Below are positions 36,725 to 49,824 of a DNA stretch of 64,000 bases, one piece after another. Source of the stretch: Hevea brasiliensis (taxonomy: Eukaryota > Streptophyta > Magnoliopsida > Malpighiales > Euphorbiaceae); the NCBI RefSeq assembly GCF_030052815.1, contig NC_079495.1, positions 56,212,773-56,276,772 on the forward strand. The letters are read 5' to 3'. Within the stretch, counting starts at the first letter, position 1. Each line of letters starts with the position of its first letter. The notes under the pieces are model-generated. The model saw nothing but the letters and a program-made list of their open reading frames with translations, was not told the DNA's origin and ran no database searches. Position numbers and translations under genes: made by a program.

Positions 36725-38054
36725 ATTGGCCTCATACCAATTGGGTTCACAGTTTTGCACTTATGACCTAATTTAGTTGCTGCCAACATACACAACCTGC
36801 ATTTGAACATCACACTTTCAATTTTGACAATTCTTCTCCTCCCAATACTTCAACATTTAATCATGGCACTTCAATATATATTGTACACAATGCCAGTAAG
36901 GTATTTTGAACAGAACACTCAAGTGTTCAATGCACGGTATTTTAAACAGAACACTCAAGTGTTCAATGCACACAATACACCATTCAAGTTCAACATTTAC
37001 TTCCACCAAAATTCAACATACCTCAATATCAATCCTACACATACACTTCCATGGCAATTATACAAACTTCCCACCATTCAACACCATCATATTTCATTGA
37101 TAAATTTCATAAACTCACACACAAATTCATGATATTTAAGGCTGCCCAATATGGCAGCTTACTAAAGCATCAAAGTCCCACTATTAAACCCTTAATTCAA
37201 GCACTAACATACACATACTTAGATATTAACTTACTACAACTTCCATTTGAGTTAATCAACCTTAATTCCCATCCATTAAATATAAGAATAAGTCACTAAC
37301 CATGCATTTTCATGGCTGCCAAAACTAAGGTTCACTAATACTCAATCCTTTCCTCAAATTTTCTTAACAATTCAACTTACCCAAAGCTCAACACAAGGAT
37401 TAGTGAAGGAAATTGGAAAGATTAAGCACTAACCTCAACTTAGGCTTGATTAAACTTCACCAAAACTCCTCTTTTTGCTTCCTACATGCTGCCCATGATG
37501 TGTAGAACAAGTTTAATGAAGATACTTGCATGGAATCATGGCTTGATCATGGACCATTGGAGCTCTTGCATGGATGGCAATGGAGGAATTTGGAGAATTG
37601 GGAATTCGGCCATGGATGTGTGATTTGAAGGAAATGGAGTTGTGAGTGGATAAAATCTGTTCCCAAGTCCTTTTATACCCCCACTTTCAATTAGTTTAAT
37701 AGTTAAAATATCCTCCCACATTTCCTTAATTACATTTTATATTTAATTTCTTATTTCCATGAAATTTCAATATTTAGTACTAGTAATTTTTAATGGATAT
37801 TTAGGTCAAAAGACAACTCTAGGTGTCAATTGACCAAAATGCCCCTTTTCGAGTTGTATTTCAAATTTTTCGGTACTACCAATTAACTCCTTGTACCGTC
37901 GATTTCTTTAATTTTCGTTTTTCATTTATACTAACTTATTTTTTTTTTTTTTGACATTTTCAATGTCAATTACACCTCATTAGACCTTTAATTATGTCCC
38001 AAAAATATTTTCCCGAGTTCCCCGCAGTCCAGGGCTAGTCAACAGTCCTTGCCG

Positions 38055-38104
38055 TAACTTCCCAGTGCGGTCACCCATCGCTACGGGTTCGACTCATTTA
38101 ACTT
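38055..38104 (-). promoter_or_regulatory. 5S rRNA-like block in LTR D3
   Basis: Minus strand AAGTTAAATGAG, then GCGATGGGTGACCGCACTGG and GAAGTTA, 171 nt from the LTR 5' end. Confidence 0.58.
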
Positions 38105-40058
38105 AGTCATATTTTATCTCTTTTATTTTTTTCTTAATTTTTCTCATCACATATTTCATTATTTTATACTTTCTCACTGTCATTACAGTGTAGTTTCAGA
38201 CATTTCGACTTTTCGGGGTAGGCATTAACCGTCGAAACAGTAGGACGTACAAACTACAAAAATGAGGATGTTACATTGGCAGCCATGGAAATTCTGTATA
38301 TGTAGCTTGTTTTTACTTGTTTATGGTTGTCTAAGATGTTGTTATTAATGGCAGCATGGATATGTGTATAATGGTTTGAATTTGGACATGTAAATGAGGT
38401 ATGTCATGTGGTTAATTGTTGTAATTGGACTTGAAAAAATTCTGAGTTATAATGTGTTTGTTGAGAGTTGTTACAAGCTACCAAAATGACCAAAAATATG
38501 AAGTAAAGTGTGTTAATGTTATGGTACAAACCAGAATTGGCATGGAAGAATTAATTTGGTAAGTGTTGGATGTGTAATTGGTAAGGATAAATAATGTGTA
38601 ATAAGGCAGTGTACATTTTACCTTAGAACCTTAAGTGTGCGACTCCAATTGGTATGAGACCAATTGGAGGTGAAACTAGGCACAAAATGTGCTAACTTTC
38701 ATGAAGGAAGCTTACCAAAATTCTACCTAGAAGGTGAGTTGAAAAATGACAAAATCCGGATTAGTGACTTGAAAGCCTGAAAATTGACTATTTGGGCAGT
38801 AGTTAGTGTTTTAACCATAATTCACTCAAAACAGGTCCAAATGACCTAAAATTTTTACCATGAATAGTTTAGACATATATCTATAATTCTTATGAAGACA
38901 CCAAAGCCCAGAAATGGCCAGAACCAAGCCAAATAGCTTGCACAAGTTTAGGTACCAAAACTAGCCGAACTAAAAGTCACCTAAAAATGACCTAAAGTTA
39001 CCATTTTGGTGCATTCTGTCCAGCATTGGTAAATTGACCATAACTTGGTCTACACAACTCAGAATGACCTGAAATTTTGCCCCGCGTGCAATAAGACATA
39101 GACCTACAAGTTTGTAGTTTGGACTGAAACCCAAAAACTAAGGAAACTAGGTCGTCCGACTAGGTCAAAATAATACACCGAAATCTGGCAAATTGCAATA
39201 AAATGCAATATACTTGAAAGTGAATTTGGTAACATGTACCAACACTAAAAGGCTATAAAATGTGACATATTAGTAACATTAAACATAATTCATCTACAGT
39301 GCATCAAGGGTCAACATTTTAGGTTGACTAAGGAAAATAATAGAATTCAATAAATTAATTATTAAGCCTTATTGTTAGAGACAGTTTAAATGAGTACTGA
39401 AACACTTCAAATTATGTGTTTCAGTTAGCAAAGACTCAGGGGAGGGGAAGGAAACACTGATTCAAGTTCAAGAGACATTTATCAGAGGTTTATGCACAAC
39501 TAGTTTTTAATTGATTTTGTTATGAATATTTCATATGATTAAATGACATATTTTTCTTATGTATTATGTTTAACAAGCATTAGATTTAATTCAATGATTA
39601 TTGAAATTGTTATAGTATGTATGAATTTAGCTTTGTGAAATGGTATTTCCACAAGTATTAAGCATTGTTGTGAATTGAATAAATTATGTTTTGGAAAATT
39701 GTGATAGAACATGTTTTGAATTGTGATGGGCAATTTGCATGGAAAAATGCAAATTTATGATTTGAATTGTGATGAGCATAAAAATTATTAGATGTTGGAA
39801 TTGACTTTGAATCGAATTGTATTGTGATTTATGCTCACTAAAAGGATTGTGATATTATTTTACATCTCACAATAGATGCTTGACTAAGTTATTACCCGTC
39901 TCTCTCATTTGTTGAGAAGACAATGGAGTTAGTTGTGTTTTGATTACCATGGTACGTGCACAGGCTTAGATTCTCCTCTTATTAGAGGTTAGATCTAAGT
40001 TTTATGTTATGGCCCTTTCGGAAGATTCATTATTGTGGTGTGTACTGTGCACGATGAT

Positions 40059-40122
40059 TTGACCTCCCCGACCATAGGGAGTTAGAATCCAATTCGACCT
40101 CCCCGACCATAGGGAGTTAGAA
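40059..40122 (+). repeat. Tandem repeat of about 34 bp at the A2 insertion site
   Basis: GACCTCCCCGACCATAGGGA followed by GTTAGAAT occurs twice in LTR B. The same doublet is present in A2 near 46243-46308. A2 inserted at the TAGAA of the second unit. Confidence 0.8.
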
Positions 40123-40297
40123 TGTAACGTCCCTAAGTTCAATAGTGCGTTCTACTGTTCCTGTGACTAGTGTTGTCCGGACAGCTAGGATGCCTAGAAC
40201 TACACTTCGATATAAGTGAGGAGACATAAAATAATGAAATACAAGAAAAGAAAATACAAGAAAAACAAAGGAAAAATAATAGCAAAGAAATGTAACC

Positions 40298-40346
40298 AAG
40301 TTAAGTGAGCCGAGAACCCTAGGATGGGTGACCGCACCGGGAAGTC
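40298..40346 (+). promoter_or_regulatory. 5S rRNA-like block in LTR A2
   Basis: CTAGGATGGGTGACC matches the 5S box C region over 15 consecutive bases, followed by GGGAAGTC. AAGTTAAGTG lies upstream as box A. It starts 175 nt from the LTR 5' end. A T5 run at 40397-40401, about 50 nt after the block, could act as a Pol III terminator. That role is inferred. Confidence 0.68.
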
Positions 40347-41852
40347 ACGGCGCGGACCGTTGACTAGCCCTGGACCGTGGGGAACCTTGGAAAATATTTT
40401 TAGGACTTAAATAAATGTCTATTGAAGTATAAATGCCATTAGAAATATCAAAGAAAAATTAATTAATTAGTACAAAGAAAAGTGAGAAATCGAAAAACAG
40501 ACAAAATCTGGTGTTACAGAAAAATCGGGAATGCAACCCGAACAGGGGCATTGTGGTCATTTGACATCCCGAGTTGTCTTTTGACCTAAATGTCCATTAA
40601 AAATAAATGACATTACACTTGGAAAATGTCATGAAAAATTAAATTAGTAGTACTTAATGTAAATAGCAAAAATGGGAAGCTTAATGTGGGAAAATGAAAT
40701 CTTATATTAAACTAATATTTAATTTAAGCTTAGTGCTCCACTCACCCATCAAAGTGGACCACTAACTCATCATATTGGGCAGAATAAACATCTTCATCTT
40801 CAATCTTAGAACCAGCAGAAATTTGCTCCCAAAAAACTCCATTGACGCATGTTTTGAAGCTCCATGCATGTGAGATTCAAGCTCCTTTCTTGGCACTTTC
40901 CTTCATTAAAGATTGTCCATACACATTGAGCAGTAGATAGGAAACAAGAAGACCAAGTTTTGGAGAGATTTTGAAGAGTTTCCAAAGTGGTAAGTTTGTG
41001 TTTTTGGGTTATGGCTTCATTAAAGTTAGTAAGAATGTTATGGGTACTTGAATTATGGAGAGATTTTTGAGGTTTGATGTTTAAAGGGAGAGGTGTATTT
41101 TTGGCAGCCATGGAAACTCCTTGAGGATAGTTTATTCTTGCTTGTAAATGGTAGATTAAAGGGTCGATTAAATGTTTATGTGTGTAGGAATTTATTTGGG
41201 TGATGCATTGTGACACCCCTTACCCGTCTACAGTATATCCGAGTAAAATATGTCACACAGTGTACCGGAACACTGTACTTTATCTTAATCATTTTTATTC
41301 TTCCTTAATTTATTTTTATCATAGTTTTGAATATAATTTGTGAAATATAATTCATTTAAGTCATTTATTGAAATTATAATTTATTTGAGGTTCCGCAAAT
41401 TTTATAGAAAATCCTACAGAGTATTGGCTAAAAATGGAGAAAACAGTTCTTCGGAACCTGTTAAAAACACTTCCAATAATCATTTCCAAACATTCTCAAA
41501 CTCCAATAATTATCAAAATCTCAATATTTTCCACAACATTTCCACTTCTCAATCATTCATTTCTCATGGTATTCATATATAAGCAATAAATAAATACTCA
41601 ATTTTTCCATTCATAAACACAATTTTCACTATTTACATTAATACCAAAATACATTACATAAGTTTCAATTACATATGAGAAAATAAAAATTAATTACAAA
41701 ATATCAAAATAAAACCTAGTGTCCTACCAATGCACTAACGTCGGTGAGGTGACACGAATACTATGCAGAGCTGTAGAAGGTCTCACCCAGTCTGTGGTCT
41801 ACTGGGCTCTCGGTCGATCTCTCCAGAACCTACGCATGGCAAAAGCAATGCG

Positions 41853-41870
41853 CTAAACAATAATGCTTAG
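41853..41870 (-). promoter_or_regulatory. Conserved LTR stem-loop (E1)
   Basis: CTAAACA, loop ATAA, TGCTTAG: one mismatch in a 7-bp stem, about 645 nt from the LTR 3' end. Confidence 0.5.
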
Positions 41871-44155
41871 TGGTGCTAATAATAAAATAAAAAGAAATAA
41901 CATGAAGTAAATATGCAGTGAATGTATTGATGTCTCATTGAAAATAAATTTTCGATGAGTATTTCTAGTCTTACTTATTTTGTACTTGTTATATTTATTA
42001 TTTCATTAAATTTATCCACTTTAATTTTTGGTTGTCCAAGTAACCTATACTGGACGACTGGACTGGATAAACGGGTAAACTGGCACTGGGTATCAAGTAC
42101 CTCGGGCCGTCACACCATCGGTCACATATGTGTCTCCCAGTGTGCATCGTAGCGCTAATAAGTCAGTAATAACATTAGGCACAAGGCCAAGTATCAACAT
42201 AATGTCAGAATGGCTAAAAGCCATGAAATCATAGAATGACATAATGCCATGTGCAGTACTGCTAACTGAACCCTATTGGCATGCCAAGCTATCCAAACCA
42301 ATCTTGTTAGGTATACTAGGGCATTTCACACTTTTAAATTTCACAATTTTTGGAATTTAAGTTTTAGTGTTACTATTCCATTCATTGGTCAACAAAAATG
42401 TTGACTTTTGCATAGGCAATAGGTACATTGGTTTTAATATCATCAACATACCACATTTTGCATTCAAAATTTGTTGGTATTGGTTGCTAATACCATTTCT
42501 AAGCTTAAAGTTAGTTGGGCAGAATTTTCAGTTTTTATGCCTTAGATTTACTGTTCCATTGGTCAATTTTTCAGTGGGAATTTGGCAAAATGATCAACAT
42601 GAAAGTTGTTCCTTAATTTGTCTAGTTGAATTTCCTTTTTTGAATCACTCCATTTGTAGTTTTGTAGCTCAAGTTATGGTCGAGAAACCACAACTGGCCG
42701 GATTGGAATTTTTCTGGACTGACCATATCTACAGTGCAGTGAATAGTGACTGCAACTCCCTTGTTGGATAGGTTATGGTCATAATTTGGGGTGGGTTTCT
42801 TCATGAAAGTTGTTGGTCTATATCTTAGCTTGTTTCTGGTAAAATTTCAGGTCTATTAGGCCATTCTACACTGAGTTATGGCCAAATGAATAATCACTGT
42901 TCATTTGGTCATTCTGCAGAAACAGATTGCAGGACACCCGGATTGGGGCAAGCTTTTGGTCCACTTGGTTTGGTCTTATGGGCTTAGTTTCTTCATCAAA
43001 GTTGTGCCATTATGTTTCTAGTTTCATGTCCAATTGGCCAAATACCAATTGAACCTACACAGCCCAAGTTATGGCTGTCCAAACAGGCTGGACTCACATC
43101 CTAACCTGCAGGTCTCACTAGGCAGCATACCAAATCAGTTTTTAATGCTACAATTCACTCCAAGTTATGGTCAATTTACCTCAAATGGTCACTAATTGAC
43201 CATTAGAATTTTCATTCACCATTACATAAGCAAAGCCCAAATTTCTCTCCAAAACCCTAGTTCCCCATTCCAATTCACACAACATACATTAATTAAACAT
43301 ACTATTTCATTATCAATATATACACTTCAAACACCATCTCTAATCCACTCTAAACCCATCAAAACAATCAAAATCACCACCCCCAATAGGCTGCCGAAAT
43401 TTACCATATACCCTAGCATGCATAATTCTCTTCAATTCCCACAAATTCCTAGCCTAACTTAGTGTCTTAACATGGATATACAAAGAAAGAAAGAGAAAGA
43501 TGGCACTAACCTTAGTAGGGCAGAATTTTCTCTTGTTAATTCTTCACTTTCTTTTGTTTTCTTGGCTGCCAAACACTCTAGCAAGGTTGGGTGACAAATT
43601 TTAGTGAATGATTTTATAGATTTTGGGGTGAGAAATCAAAGGATTGAAGGTATAAGAGAATAAGAGTTATGGAGGAAGAGGGAGAGAACTTTCGGCTGGC
43701 TGAAGAAGAAGGAGAAACACCAGAATTTTTTGGTCCATTTTATCTCTTTTAATTGTTTTAAGAAGGCTTGTTAAATTTTGATTGGTTGGGGCTTTTTAAT
43801 TACATCATGATGACACATGTATGATTTTATATTAGGCATTTTCTTTCATTTTCTTTTCTTTTCTTTTCTACTCATTTTCAATTCAATTTTTAACAATATT
43901 TATTTACATTTTAGATCATGATAATTATTTACTTAACTGGACAAGTCGGTCAAAAATCATCTCTGAAGGCGAAATGACCAAAATGCCCTCCGTTTGGCTT
44001 AACGGGTCAAAATTGTCTGTACCGATTGAAAAATTTTTCTAAATATTTTCTTGGCATTCTAATGCCATAGGAACCTCAATGACCCTTCTCTAGAGTCCTA
44101 AAAATTATTTTATGAATTTTTCCCTAGGTCTAGGGCTCCTAGTTGCGAGAAACGC

Positions 44156-44203
44156 AACTTCCCACTAGGTTACCCATCGCTAGGGCACCGGCTCATTTAA
44201 CTT
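44156..44203 (-). promoter_or_regulatory. 5S rRNA-like block in LTR E1
   Basis: Minus strand AAGTTAAATGAGCCGG, then CTAGCGATGGGTAACC and GTGGGAAGTTG, 169 nt from the LTR 5' end. Confidence 0.58.
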
Positions 44204-46242
44204 GGTTGTATTTTATTTCTAAAATTTTTTCTAAATTTTTCTGATTAATATTTGAGTTAATTATGGTTCCTCACTTTAGTTTAAATATTTTTCCAGACGT
44301 TCTAGCTGTCCGAACCTACACCGATCACCGGAACAGTAGAATATACAGAATTGCTACAAGGAGGGTGTTATATGTATACTTAGTATATGTGAATGTGTAC
44401 TTGAATTTTGAAGCTTGGAAATTAATGGACTGTAATGTATGAATCGACAGCCTGGTTTGGTGAACCATAAAGATGTTATTTCATGTTTGGTTTATGGAAT
44501 ATTAATGTTGAATTGTGATAGTTGTTATGGCAGCTTGGGTATATGTATGATGGTGTGAGGTTAGACATGTAAATGAGCTAGGTTAGGTGATTGAATTGTT
44601 GTAATTTGAGCTTGAAAAATTATGTACTAAATGGTGCATGTTGAGTGTGATTATAAGCTGCCAAAATGACCAACAATATGTTGTGAAATGTATTTAGGTT
44701 AGGGTACAAACCAAAATTGGCATGAATGTATAGTTTGATAAGTGTTGAAAGTATCCTTTGATGAGTAATGAACAAATGCAATATGGCAGTTTATGTCATG
44801 GGCCTAGAACCTTAAGTGTGTGGCTCCAATTGGTATGAGACCAATTGGAGGTGAAACTAGGCACAAAATGTGCCAACTTTCGTGAAGGAAGCTTACCAAA
44901 ATTCTGCTTGTAAGGTAACTTGAAAAGTGACCAAATCCGGATTAGTGCATTTAAGGCCTGAAAATTGACCATTTGGGTAGCAGTTAGTATTTTGGCCATA
45001 ACTCACTCAAAACAGGTCCAATTGACCTGAAATTTTGACCATGAATAGTTAAGACCTATATCTACAAGTCTTATGAAGACACCAAAGCCCAGAAATGACC
45101 ATAAGCAAGTCAAAAAGCTTGCACAAGCTCGGGTCCAAAAACTGGCCGAACCAAAATTGACCTAAAATAACCTAAAGTGACCAATTTTGATACATTCTGA
45201 CCAGCAATAGTAAAATGACCATAACTTGGTCTAGTAAACTCAGAATGACCTGAAATTTTGCCTCGTGTGCAATAAGACATAGATCTACAAGTTTGTAGTT
45301 TTGACCAAAACCCGAAAGCCGAGGGAACTAGGTCATCCGGCTAGATCAAATTAGTATACCGGGATCCGACAAATTGCAATAAAACGCAATATACATAGAA
45401 ATAAATTTGGTAACATGTACCAATACTAAAAGGCTATAAATGTGACATATTGGTAACATTAAAACCTAATTCACCTAGACTACATCGAGGGTTGACATCT
45501 TAGGTTGACCAAGGAAATAATAGAATTCAATAAGTTAATTATTAAGCTTTATTCTTAGAGACAGTTTAAATGAGTACTGAAACACTTCAAATTGTGTGTT
45601 TTAGTTAGCAAAGACTCAGGGAAGGGGAAGGAAACACTGAGTTAGAGCCAAGAGACAGTTATCATAGATTTGTGCACAACTAGTTTTTAACTGATTTTGT
45701 TTTGAATATTTCATATGATTAAATGACATATTTTTCTTATGTATTATGTTTAACAAGCATTAGATTTAATTCAATGATTATTGAAATTGTTATAGTATGT
45801 ATGAATTTAGCTTTGTGAAATGGTATTTCCACAAGTATTAAGCATTGCTATGGATTGAATAAATTATGTTTTGGAAAATTGTGATAGAACATGTTTTGAA
45901 TTGTGATGGTAATTCTCATGGAAAAATGCAAATTTATGATTTGAATTGTGATGAGCATAAAAATTATTGGATATTGGAATTAAATTTGAATCGAATTATA
46001 TTGTGATTTATGCTCACTAAAAGGATTCTGATATTGTTTTATATCTCACTATAGATGCTTGACTAGGTTATATTACCCGTCTCTCTCATTTGTTGAGAAG
46101 ACAATGGAGTTAGTTGTGTTTTGATTATCATGGTACGTGCACAGGCTTAGATTTTCCTCTTATTTGAGGTTAGATTTAAGTTTTTTATCGTTATGGCCCT
46201 TTCGGAAGATTCATTATTGTGATGTGTACTGTGCACGATGAT

Positions 46243-46308
46243 TCGACCTCCCCGACCATAGGGAGTTAGAATCCGATTCGACCTCCCCGACCATAGGGAG
46301 TTAGAATC
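46243..46308 (+). repeat. Tandem repeat of about 34 bp in A2
   Basis: Two units of GACCTCCCCGACCATAGGGA plus spacer, corresponding to 40059-40122 of LTR B. Confidence 0.8.
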
Positions 46309-46351
46309 ACCCCGAAGATGGCCCTTTCGGATTAGTCTTGCATAGTTAGTG

Positions 46352-46516
46352 AGATAAAGAATGATTTTTGAGATACAGCATGATTTTTGAGATACAGCAT
46401 GATTTTTGAGATAAAGAATGATTTTTGAGATACAGCATGATTTTTGAGATAAAGAATGATTTTTGAGATACAACATGATTTTTGAGATACAACATGGTTT
46501 TTGAGACACATAATGT
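46352..46516 (+). repeat. 19-bp minisatellite in A2
   Basis: About eight units of GATTTTTGAGATACAGCAT and close variants (AAAGAAT, CAACAT). LTR B carries only one or two units at the matching place (about 47455), so the array expanded in A2. It creates a spurious 120-aa open frame on the minus strand. Confidence 0.9.
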
Positions 46517-46768
46517 TTTTAAATAGTAAAGAATTGTGATTTCAGTTATGATTTATGTATAATTAATTTTGTTGGAACTACCTTAAATGGTTAGTCATGA
46601 TTTGATAAATTGAATTTCATGATCAAAGTCATTTCATACAAATGATTTACATTATTGGCAATGAATATTTTGAGTTTTGGAATTTGATGAGTATTCAGAT
46701 TTCCAAATTATTGCGGTAAATTTTGTCAATGTATATTGTACTATGTTTTAAATTATAGTTGTGCACCA

Positions 46769-46785
46769 CTGAGTTCACCACTCAG
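46769..46785 (+). promoter_or_regulatory. Conserved LTR stem-loop (A2)
   Basis: CTGAGT, loop TCACC, ACTCAG, preceded by GTGCACCA and followed by CGATAGCTTTG. A GTCGCAGGT motif follows about 20 nt later. It lies about 620 nt from the LTR 3' end. Confidence 0.6.
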
Positions 46786-47720
46786 CGATAGCTTTGTATG
46801 GTGTCGCAGGTAAGAAGAGCATAGAGCAGTGAATAAGTTTCTTTGAAGACACATTCAGATCAGCTCCAAGTATATCATAGGTATACCCATGTACATAAGT
46901 TTTGATGTATGCATGTAATAATATGTATGTAAATTATTTGAGCAGTTATATAAAAAACTCTTGTAAAATATTTTGGTATGTAATTAAATGTAAATTATTG
47001 TAAATGTAAATTTGGGATTTCATTTATCTTAATAGTTTTGTAATATTAATTTTGAGTCTTGTAATCAATGAAATGTTTCTTTTGTGAGGATATTGATTTG
47101 ATTATTGAGATTTGAATTATGGGTTCAAATGAAGTTATTGAAGCTGTATTTGAGAAAACATACTGGGAGTGTGTTCTTTGCAGGTTTTGAAGAATTGTTT
47201 TCTCAAAATACAACCGGCACTTTGCCGAAATTTTGAAAAAAAAAATTTATAACACCAGATTCTAATCAATGTTTTAAATTTCATGAAAATTGTTTTAAAA
47301 TCCCTTATAGTATATTTAATGGATTATCGGTAGGCGAAGTACGGTAATTCATTAGGTATACTACGGGATCATGTTACATCTTACAGGGGAGTAGGGTATG
47401 ACATAGAATCACCTCGAAGATGGCCCTTTCGGATTAGTCTTGCATAGTTAGTGAGATAAAGAATGGTTTTTGAATAGTAAAGAATTGTGATTTCAATTAT
47501 AATTTATGTATAATTGATTTTGTTGGAATTACCTTAAATGGTTAGTTATGATTTGATAAATTGAATTTTGTGATCAAAGTCATTTTATACAAATGATTTA
47601 TATTATTGGCAATGAATATTTTGAGTTTTGGAATTTGATGAGTATTCAGATTTCCAAATTATTTGCTATAAATTCTGTCAATGTATATTGTACTATGTTT
47701 TAAATTATAGTTGTGCACCA

Positions 47721-47737
47721 CTGAGTTCACCACTCAG
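47721..47737 (+). promoter_or_regulatory. Conserved LTR stem-loop (B)
   Basis: The same sequence as in A2: CTGAGT, TCACC, ACTCAG. About 615 nt from the LTR 3' end. Confidence 0.6.
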
Positions 47738-48352
47738 CGATAGCTTTGTATGCTGTCGCAGGTGAAAAGAGCATAGAGCAATTGAGTAAGCTTCTTTGAA
47801 GAGACATTCAGATCAGCTCTAGGTATATCATAGGTATACCCATGTACATAGGTTTTGATGTATGCATGTAATAATATGTATGTAAATTATTTGAGAAGTT
47901 GTATAAAAACTCTTGTAAAATATTTTGGTATGTAATTAAATGTAAATTTGAGATTTTATTTACTTGAATGGTTTTGTAATATAAATTTTGAGTCTTATAA
48001 TCAATGAAATGTTTCTTTTATGATGAGGTTGGTTTGAAAATAAATTGATTTGATTATTGAGATTGAATTGTGAGATGAAATGAAGTTATTGGAGTTGTAT
48101 TTGAGAAAATATATTGGGAGTGTTTTCCCTTTCAGGTTTGAAGAACTGTTTTCTCAAAACACAGCCGGCACTTTGCCGAAATTTTGAAAAAAAATTTATA
48201 ACACTAGATTTTAATCAATGATTTAAATTTCACGAAAATTATTTTAAAATCCCTTGTAGTATATCCAATGGGTTATCGGTAGGCGAAGTACGGTAATTCA
48301 TTAGGTGTACTACGGGATCACATTACATCTTACGGGGGAATAGGGTGTGACA

Positions 48353-48787
48353 GGCATAGTGGTTTAGTCGAGAGAAATCTCGCTCATACTCTGCTACAGT
48401 TTTGTCCCCTTGCTTCAAACTTAAAAACTCTTGCAGCTTCATGTCTACACAAGTATCGGGGACCCACTTTTGCCGAAATTCCCTCAAAAAGTCTGCCCAT
48501 GTGAGAACTGGTGGCTCTACCAGGCTGTAGGGGATGGTCTTCCACCACTCGTATGCATCCCCTTGCAGAAGTGATACTAAACATTCGAGCCTCAACTCTT
48601 TAGCACACTGTAATTTTTTGAAAACCCTTTCCATCCTCTCTAACCACTGTTCTGCTTCCAGTGGATCCACAGTGCCCTTAAACTCGTTGGCCCCAAATTT
48701 CATTAACTTCTCATATTGTCGAGCCAGAGGCTGTGATTGTGCTGCAGGTGCTTGCATCTGAGCTTGTGGTGGCACATTTCCCGCCAT
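48353..48787 (-). pseudogene. gag: Element C gag N-terminal half
   Basis: From MAGNVPPQAQ the frame stays open through the Ty3 gag core (EAEQWLERMERVF, LLQGDAYEWW, FLREFRQKW, FLSLKQGDKTVAEYERDFSRL). It is cut by LTR B at GGCAT (48353-48357), and gag resumes at 32508. This half is better preserved than the gag of element A: it has the in-frame segment that A lost between compensating indels. The protein would have been the structural capsid polyprotein. The codons before the ATG are TAA CAA, as in A. Confidence 0.88.
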
Positions 48788-48790
48788 TTG

Positions 48791-48991
48791 TTAAAAGAAC
48801 GAAGCCATCTGCTGTGTAAACTGAGCAGGGAATTGCGGTGCTTGAGGAGGAGCTGGAGTGGCTGACCCACTCACATTCTGGAGTGCTAAGGCTTCTCCTC
48901 GGGCCTCAGTCTTGATAGATTGCTCTACGGAATAATCTCCCTCTTTCATTCCATTTTCTAGAAATTTTCTACTCTCTGATAACAAACACAA
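48791..48991 (-). other. Upstream reading frame in phase with gag (element C)
   Basis: A 66-codon frame contains MKEGDYSVEQSIKTEARG and ends QQMASFF, stop TAA. It is in phase with gag, which follows after one CAA codon. Element A has a related but shifted version ending in the same TAA CAA ATG. In the relative F the matching codon is not a stop (FFRQMAG). It could be a small separate frame, or an N-terminal gag extension closed by a CAA-to-TAA change. Confidence 0.5.
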
Positions 48992-49116
48992 GGAGGTTGA
49001 CCTTCGTTAGTGCCTATTCATGATGCAAATATGTCATATGTATCAAACATTTGAGCAATTATATTTACCGATAATATATTTCAAATTCATAGTTTAAAAT
49101 TTATTTTAAAACCTTT

Positions 49117-49128
49117 TCTCTGATATCA
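49117..49128 (-). other. Degenerate primer binding site of element C
   Basis: Minus strand TGATATCAGAGA, two changes from the tRNA-iMet complement TGGTATCAGAGC, at the expected distance from the LTR. Confidence 0.8.
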
Positions 49129-49804
49129 CTAAAACATGTCACACCTTACTCCTCTATAAGGCATAACATGATCCCGTAGAATACCTAATGAATTACCGAA
49201 CTTCACCTACCGATAACTCATTAAGTACCCTACAAGGGATTTTAAAACAATTTTCTTACTTTTTGGAAGTGGTGAGCGTTTTGGTAGGAATTAAAAACAT
49301 TTAATTGAAGTTTGAAAACTAGTTAAGATTTTTGTCCCATTCTATTTTTCCACAAATTTTATAAAAATTTCGACAGAGTGCTGTCTGTATTTTGATAAAA
49401 CAGTTCTTCAAATACCTGAAAAAAAAAACACGCTTCCAATAATTTTTTTCACAACTCCCGACCCAAATCAACTCAAGTCAACACAATTCAATTTAATTCC
49501 ATAACTCGACTATAAATTTGTCATCTCAAAATACTTCACAAATTCATTTTAATTTTACAAATAGTACTAAATTTACAAATACAGATCTTAATTTACAAAA
49601 AGAAATTTTAAAATATCATTATTATAATTTATTATACAACTGCTCAACTTTACATTGATACATAAGATATTAAAATATTTATATCAAATAACTACAAGGT
49701 ATAATTAAATATCTGAACAAAAAGATCAGTGAAGTCCCAACAATCAGTAGCTCACTCTACTGCTTTTTCCTTATCTATATCTGCGACAGCAAAGAAAGCT
49801 ACCG

Positions 49805-49824
49805 CTGAGTATAAAAATACTCAG
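49805..49824 (-). promoter_or_regulatory. Conserved LTR stem-loop (C 5' LTR)
   Basis: CTGAGTAT, loop AAAA, ATACTCAG: a perfect 8-bp stem beside TGGTGCAT, about 670 nt from the LTR 3' end. Its upper stem differs from all other copies yet still pairs. Confidence 0.62.

Larger units (their letters stand above)
33491..38275 (-). mobile_element. Solo LTR D3, minus orientation, with expanded tandem array
   Basis: It starts TGTAACAACCCTCACCCG and ends GATGTTACA, flanked by the exact duplication TTGGC (33486-33490 and 38276-38280) in LTR B. It is 4785 bp, about 0.8 kb longer than D1 and D2. Most of the excess fits a tandem expansion of a 223-bp unit. The many overlapping open frames at 35.1-36.5 kb come from this repeat and are not genes. 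Confidence 0.93.
41209..44372 (-). mobile_element. Solo LTR E1, minus orientation
   Basis: It starts TGTGACACCCCTTACCCG and ends GGGTGTTATA, a mutated TGTTACA. It is flanked by TGCAT (41204-41208) and TGTAT (44373-44377), a duplication with one C/T difference. The uninterrupted family member at 19425-19465 (reverse strand) continues across the junction, which confirms the insertion point in A2. Length is 3164 bp. It is of the same family as the F LTRs. Confidence 0.9.
40123..47403 (+). mobile_element. Solo LTR A2, plus orientation, interrupted by E1
   Basis: It begins TGTAACGTCCC and ends GGTATGACA, flanked by the exact duplication TAGAA (40118-40122 and 47404-47408) inside LTR B. Without E1 and its duplicated pentamer it is about 4.1 kb. 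It belongs to the same family as its host LTR B and element A, so this is a self-family insertion. There is no coding region. Confidence 0.93.
32509..48352 (+). mobile_element. Solo LTR B, plus orientation, with two direct nested insertions
   Basis: It begins TGTAACACCCCTATGTTCGG, nearly identical to the element A LTR start, and ends GGGTGTGACA. It is flanked by the exact duplication GGCAT (32504-32508 and 48353-48357) within the gag of element C. Its own sequence is 32509-33490, 38281-40122 and 47409-48352, together about 3.77 kb, the size expected for the A family. No internal coding region accompanies it. Confidence 0.93.

Noticed and set aside
46147..46509. A 120-aa minus-strand frame with repeated CCISKI-like peptides
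   Set aside because: Produced by the 19-bp minisatellite in LTR A2; no start context and no homologue recognised.
46352..46516. CRISPR-like array
   Set aside because: The units are contiguous without unique spacers, in plant retrotransposon DNA.
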